6,527 nt of DNA from JAKBCQ01 sp021807585 (lineage in GTDB: Bacteria; Planctomycetota; Planctomycetia; Isosphaerales; Isosphaeraceae), in NCBI GenBank assembly GCA_027325115.1, contig DAHWFG010000489.1:1-6527 (forward strand), read 5' to 3'. Under the pieces are notes generated by a model. The model saw only the letters and a program-made list of their open reading frames with translations. It did no database searches and had not been told where the DNA came from. A program made the position numbers and the translations under genes. This document shows positions 5,569-6,527 of the stretch, piece by piece; position 1 is the first letter of the stretch, and each line of letters begins with the position of its first letter.

Positions 5569-6527
5569 TTGAATACGAGATCGATTCGGCCGTTCTGGAT
5601 TCGAGCGAGCTTCGTTCTAGGTTCTTCGTTCATCATCGCGGCGTTCGTCGCCGCGGCGACCGAGGGAGACGCCCCCAAACCCAAGCCTTCGACCGCGGTC
5701 TCCAAGCCGGGCGACGACTCCAAATCGGCTGCGGTGAACGCGACCGAATCGCTCGACGTCACGCTCGACGACCTCGCTCCCGGCGCTTCGGCGAACCTTG
5801 CGCGAGAATTGATCCAGCGCCACGACGTCGATCGGACGACGCTCGATCGCTACTTCCCGATCGATCAATCGCTCGCCCGTCGCGAACGCCTCAAACGCTT
5901 CGAGAACGATTGGCTCGCGCTTCTCGGGAAAGTCGATTTCAACTCGCTCGAACTCGTCGGCAAGATCGATTATCTCTTATTAAAGAATCAAATCAAAACG
6001 TCTTTACGCAGGCTCGATTCCGACGCCGTTCGGATCGACGAGATCGCCCCTTATCTTCCGTTCGCGTCGATCGTCGTCGACCTTGAGGAATCGAGGCTCA
6101 GGATGGCTCCGCTCGATTCCGAAAAAGCCGCGGGAATCTTGAGCGACCTCCCCAAAAAGATCGCCGCTGCGCGAAAAGAGATCGAATCGAAGCTGAAAGA
6201 TATGACCGAAGGCAAGCCCGAGGAGATCGCGCGGAAAAAGGCGATCGCGGCCCGCGCCTCGCGATATAACGGCGAACTCAAGCGAGCGCTCGCCGATTGG
6301 TTCGGCCATTACAACGGATACGACCCCGTTTTTTCTTGGTGGAATCAAGACTTGTACAAAGCTGCGGATCAGGCGATCGGCGAGTACGGTCGCTTTCTCG
6401 ACGAGAAGCTCGTCGGTTTGAAACCCGCGGCCGGGGCGGAATCGACCGAGGCGGATCGTCCGCGCGGCGGCAGGCGATTCGGCGGAGGAGGCGGTATGAG
6501 ACGCGTATCGGCGGACGACCCGATCAT
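5569..6527 (+). CDS. Secreted DUF885-family protein (3' partial)
   Basis: The first 319 residues of a DUF885-type protein are present. Members are exported bacterial proteins, and complete ones carry a HExxPGH-like putative zinc-binding motif in the C-terminal half, which lies outside this window. The start is TTG at 5569. A typical signal peptide follows: basic RSIRPFWIR (4-12), hydrophobic 13-28 and an Ala-rich cleavage site near 28-30. No lipobox Cys is present, so it should be freed into the periplasm. After a Lys/Pro/Ser-rich linker (31-60), family-like blocks appear: RRERLKRFENDWLALL (104-119), DYLLLKNQI (134-142), EIAPYLPF (158-165), LADWFGHYNGYDPVFSWW (241-258) and YKAADQAIGEYGRFL (263-277). 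Residues 297-312 are an unusual Arg/Gly-rich insert. DDPI at the end resembles the segment just before the next conserved helix in relatives. It is divergent from the paralogue operon. Family call confident; activity inferred. Confidence 0.8.
   Translation, partial: MNTRSIRPFWIRASFVLGSSFIIAAFVAAATEGDAPKPKPSTAVSKPGDDSKSAAVNATESLDVTLDDLAPGASANLARELIQRHDVDRTTLDRYFPIDQSLARRERLKRFENDWLALLGKVDFNSLELVGKIDYLLLKNQIKTSLRRLDSDAVRIDEIAPYLPFASIVVDLEESRLRMAPLDSEKAAGILSDLPKKIAAARKEIESKLKDMTEGKPEEIARKKAIAARASRYNGELKRALADWFGHYNGYDPVFSWWNQDLYKAADQAIGEYGRFLDEKLVGLKPAAGAESTEADRPRGGRRFGGGGGMRRVSADDPI

Noticed and set aside
6004..6348. 114-codon minus-strand frame opposite the DUF885 gene
   Set aside because: The plus strand has recognisable DUF885 blocks throughout this stretch.

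Overview
This window most likely comes from a planctomycete, possibly near the Isosphaeraceae. That is an inference from protein character: a periplasmic DUF885 protein of the type common in that phylum, a pair of small membrane-anchored proteins with a D..K...L / W.VY.P core of a planctomycete-looking kind, and a GC-rich, CGATCG-heavy codon style. No rRNA or taxonomic marker is present to prove it.

Layout: (a) 1-2643, plus strand, is almost all of mutS, the mismatch-recognition ATPase, cut at its 5' end by the window edge. Two nucleic-acid features sit inside it: a perfect 13-bp inverted repeat at 1338-1369 and an A8 homopolymer at 2361-2368. (b) 2644-2727 is a short convergent spacer without a convincing terminator. 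(c) 2728-3760, minus strand, is a visibly AT-richer two-gene unit. The upstream gene encodes a 185-residue protein that looks like an R-S-E-class ADP-ribosyltransferase fold (cholera-toxin-A-like motif order, but with Lys at the usual Arg position). The downstream gene encodes a 146-residue protein I do not recognise. (d) 3761-4005 is an AT-rich non-coding gap with a possible promoter for that unit. (e) 4006-5307, minus strand, is an operon of two diverged tandem paralogues, each with an N-terminal membrane anchor and an extracytoplasmic domain, behind a near-consensus sigma70-type promoter at 5359-5387. (f) 5308-5568 is a divergent, partly AT-rich intergenic region. (g) 5569-6527, plus strand, is the first 319 codons of a secreted DUF885-family protein that starts at TTG and runs off the window.

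MutS is housekeeping; the paralogue pair and the DUF885 protein act at or outside the cytoplasmic membrane. The ART-like gene and its partner look like accessory cargo inserted downstream of mutS. They are the best candidate here for something undescribed (toxin with immunity or chaperone partner, or a protein-modification pair), but the function is unproven and the key basic residue is atypical.
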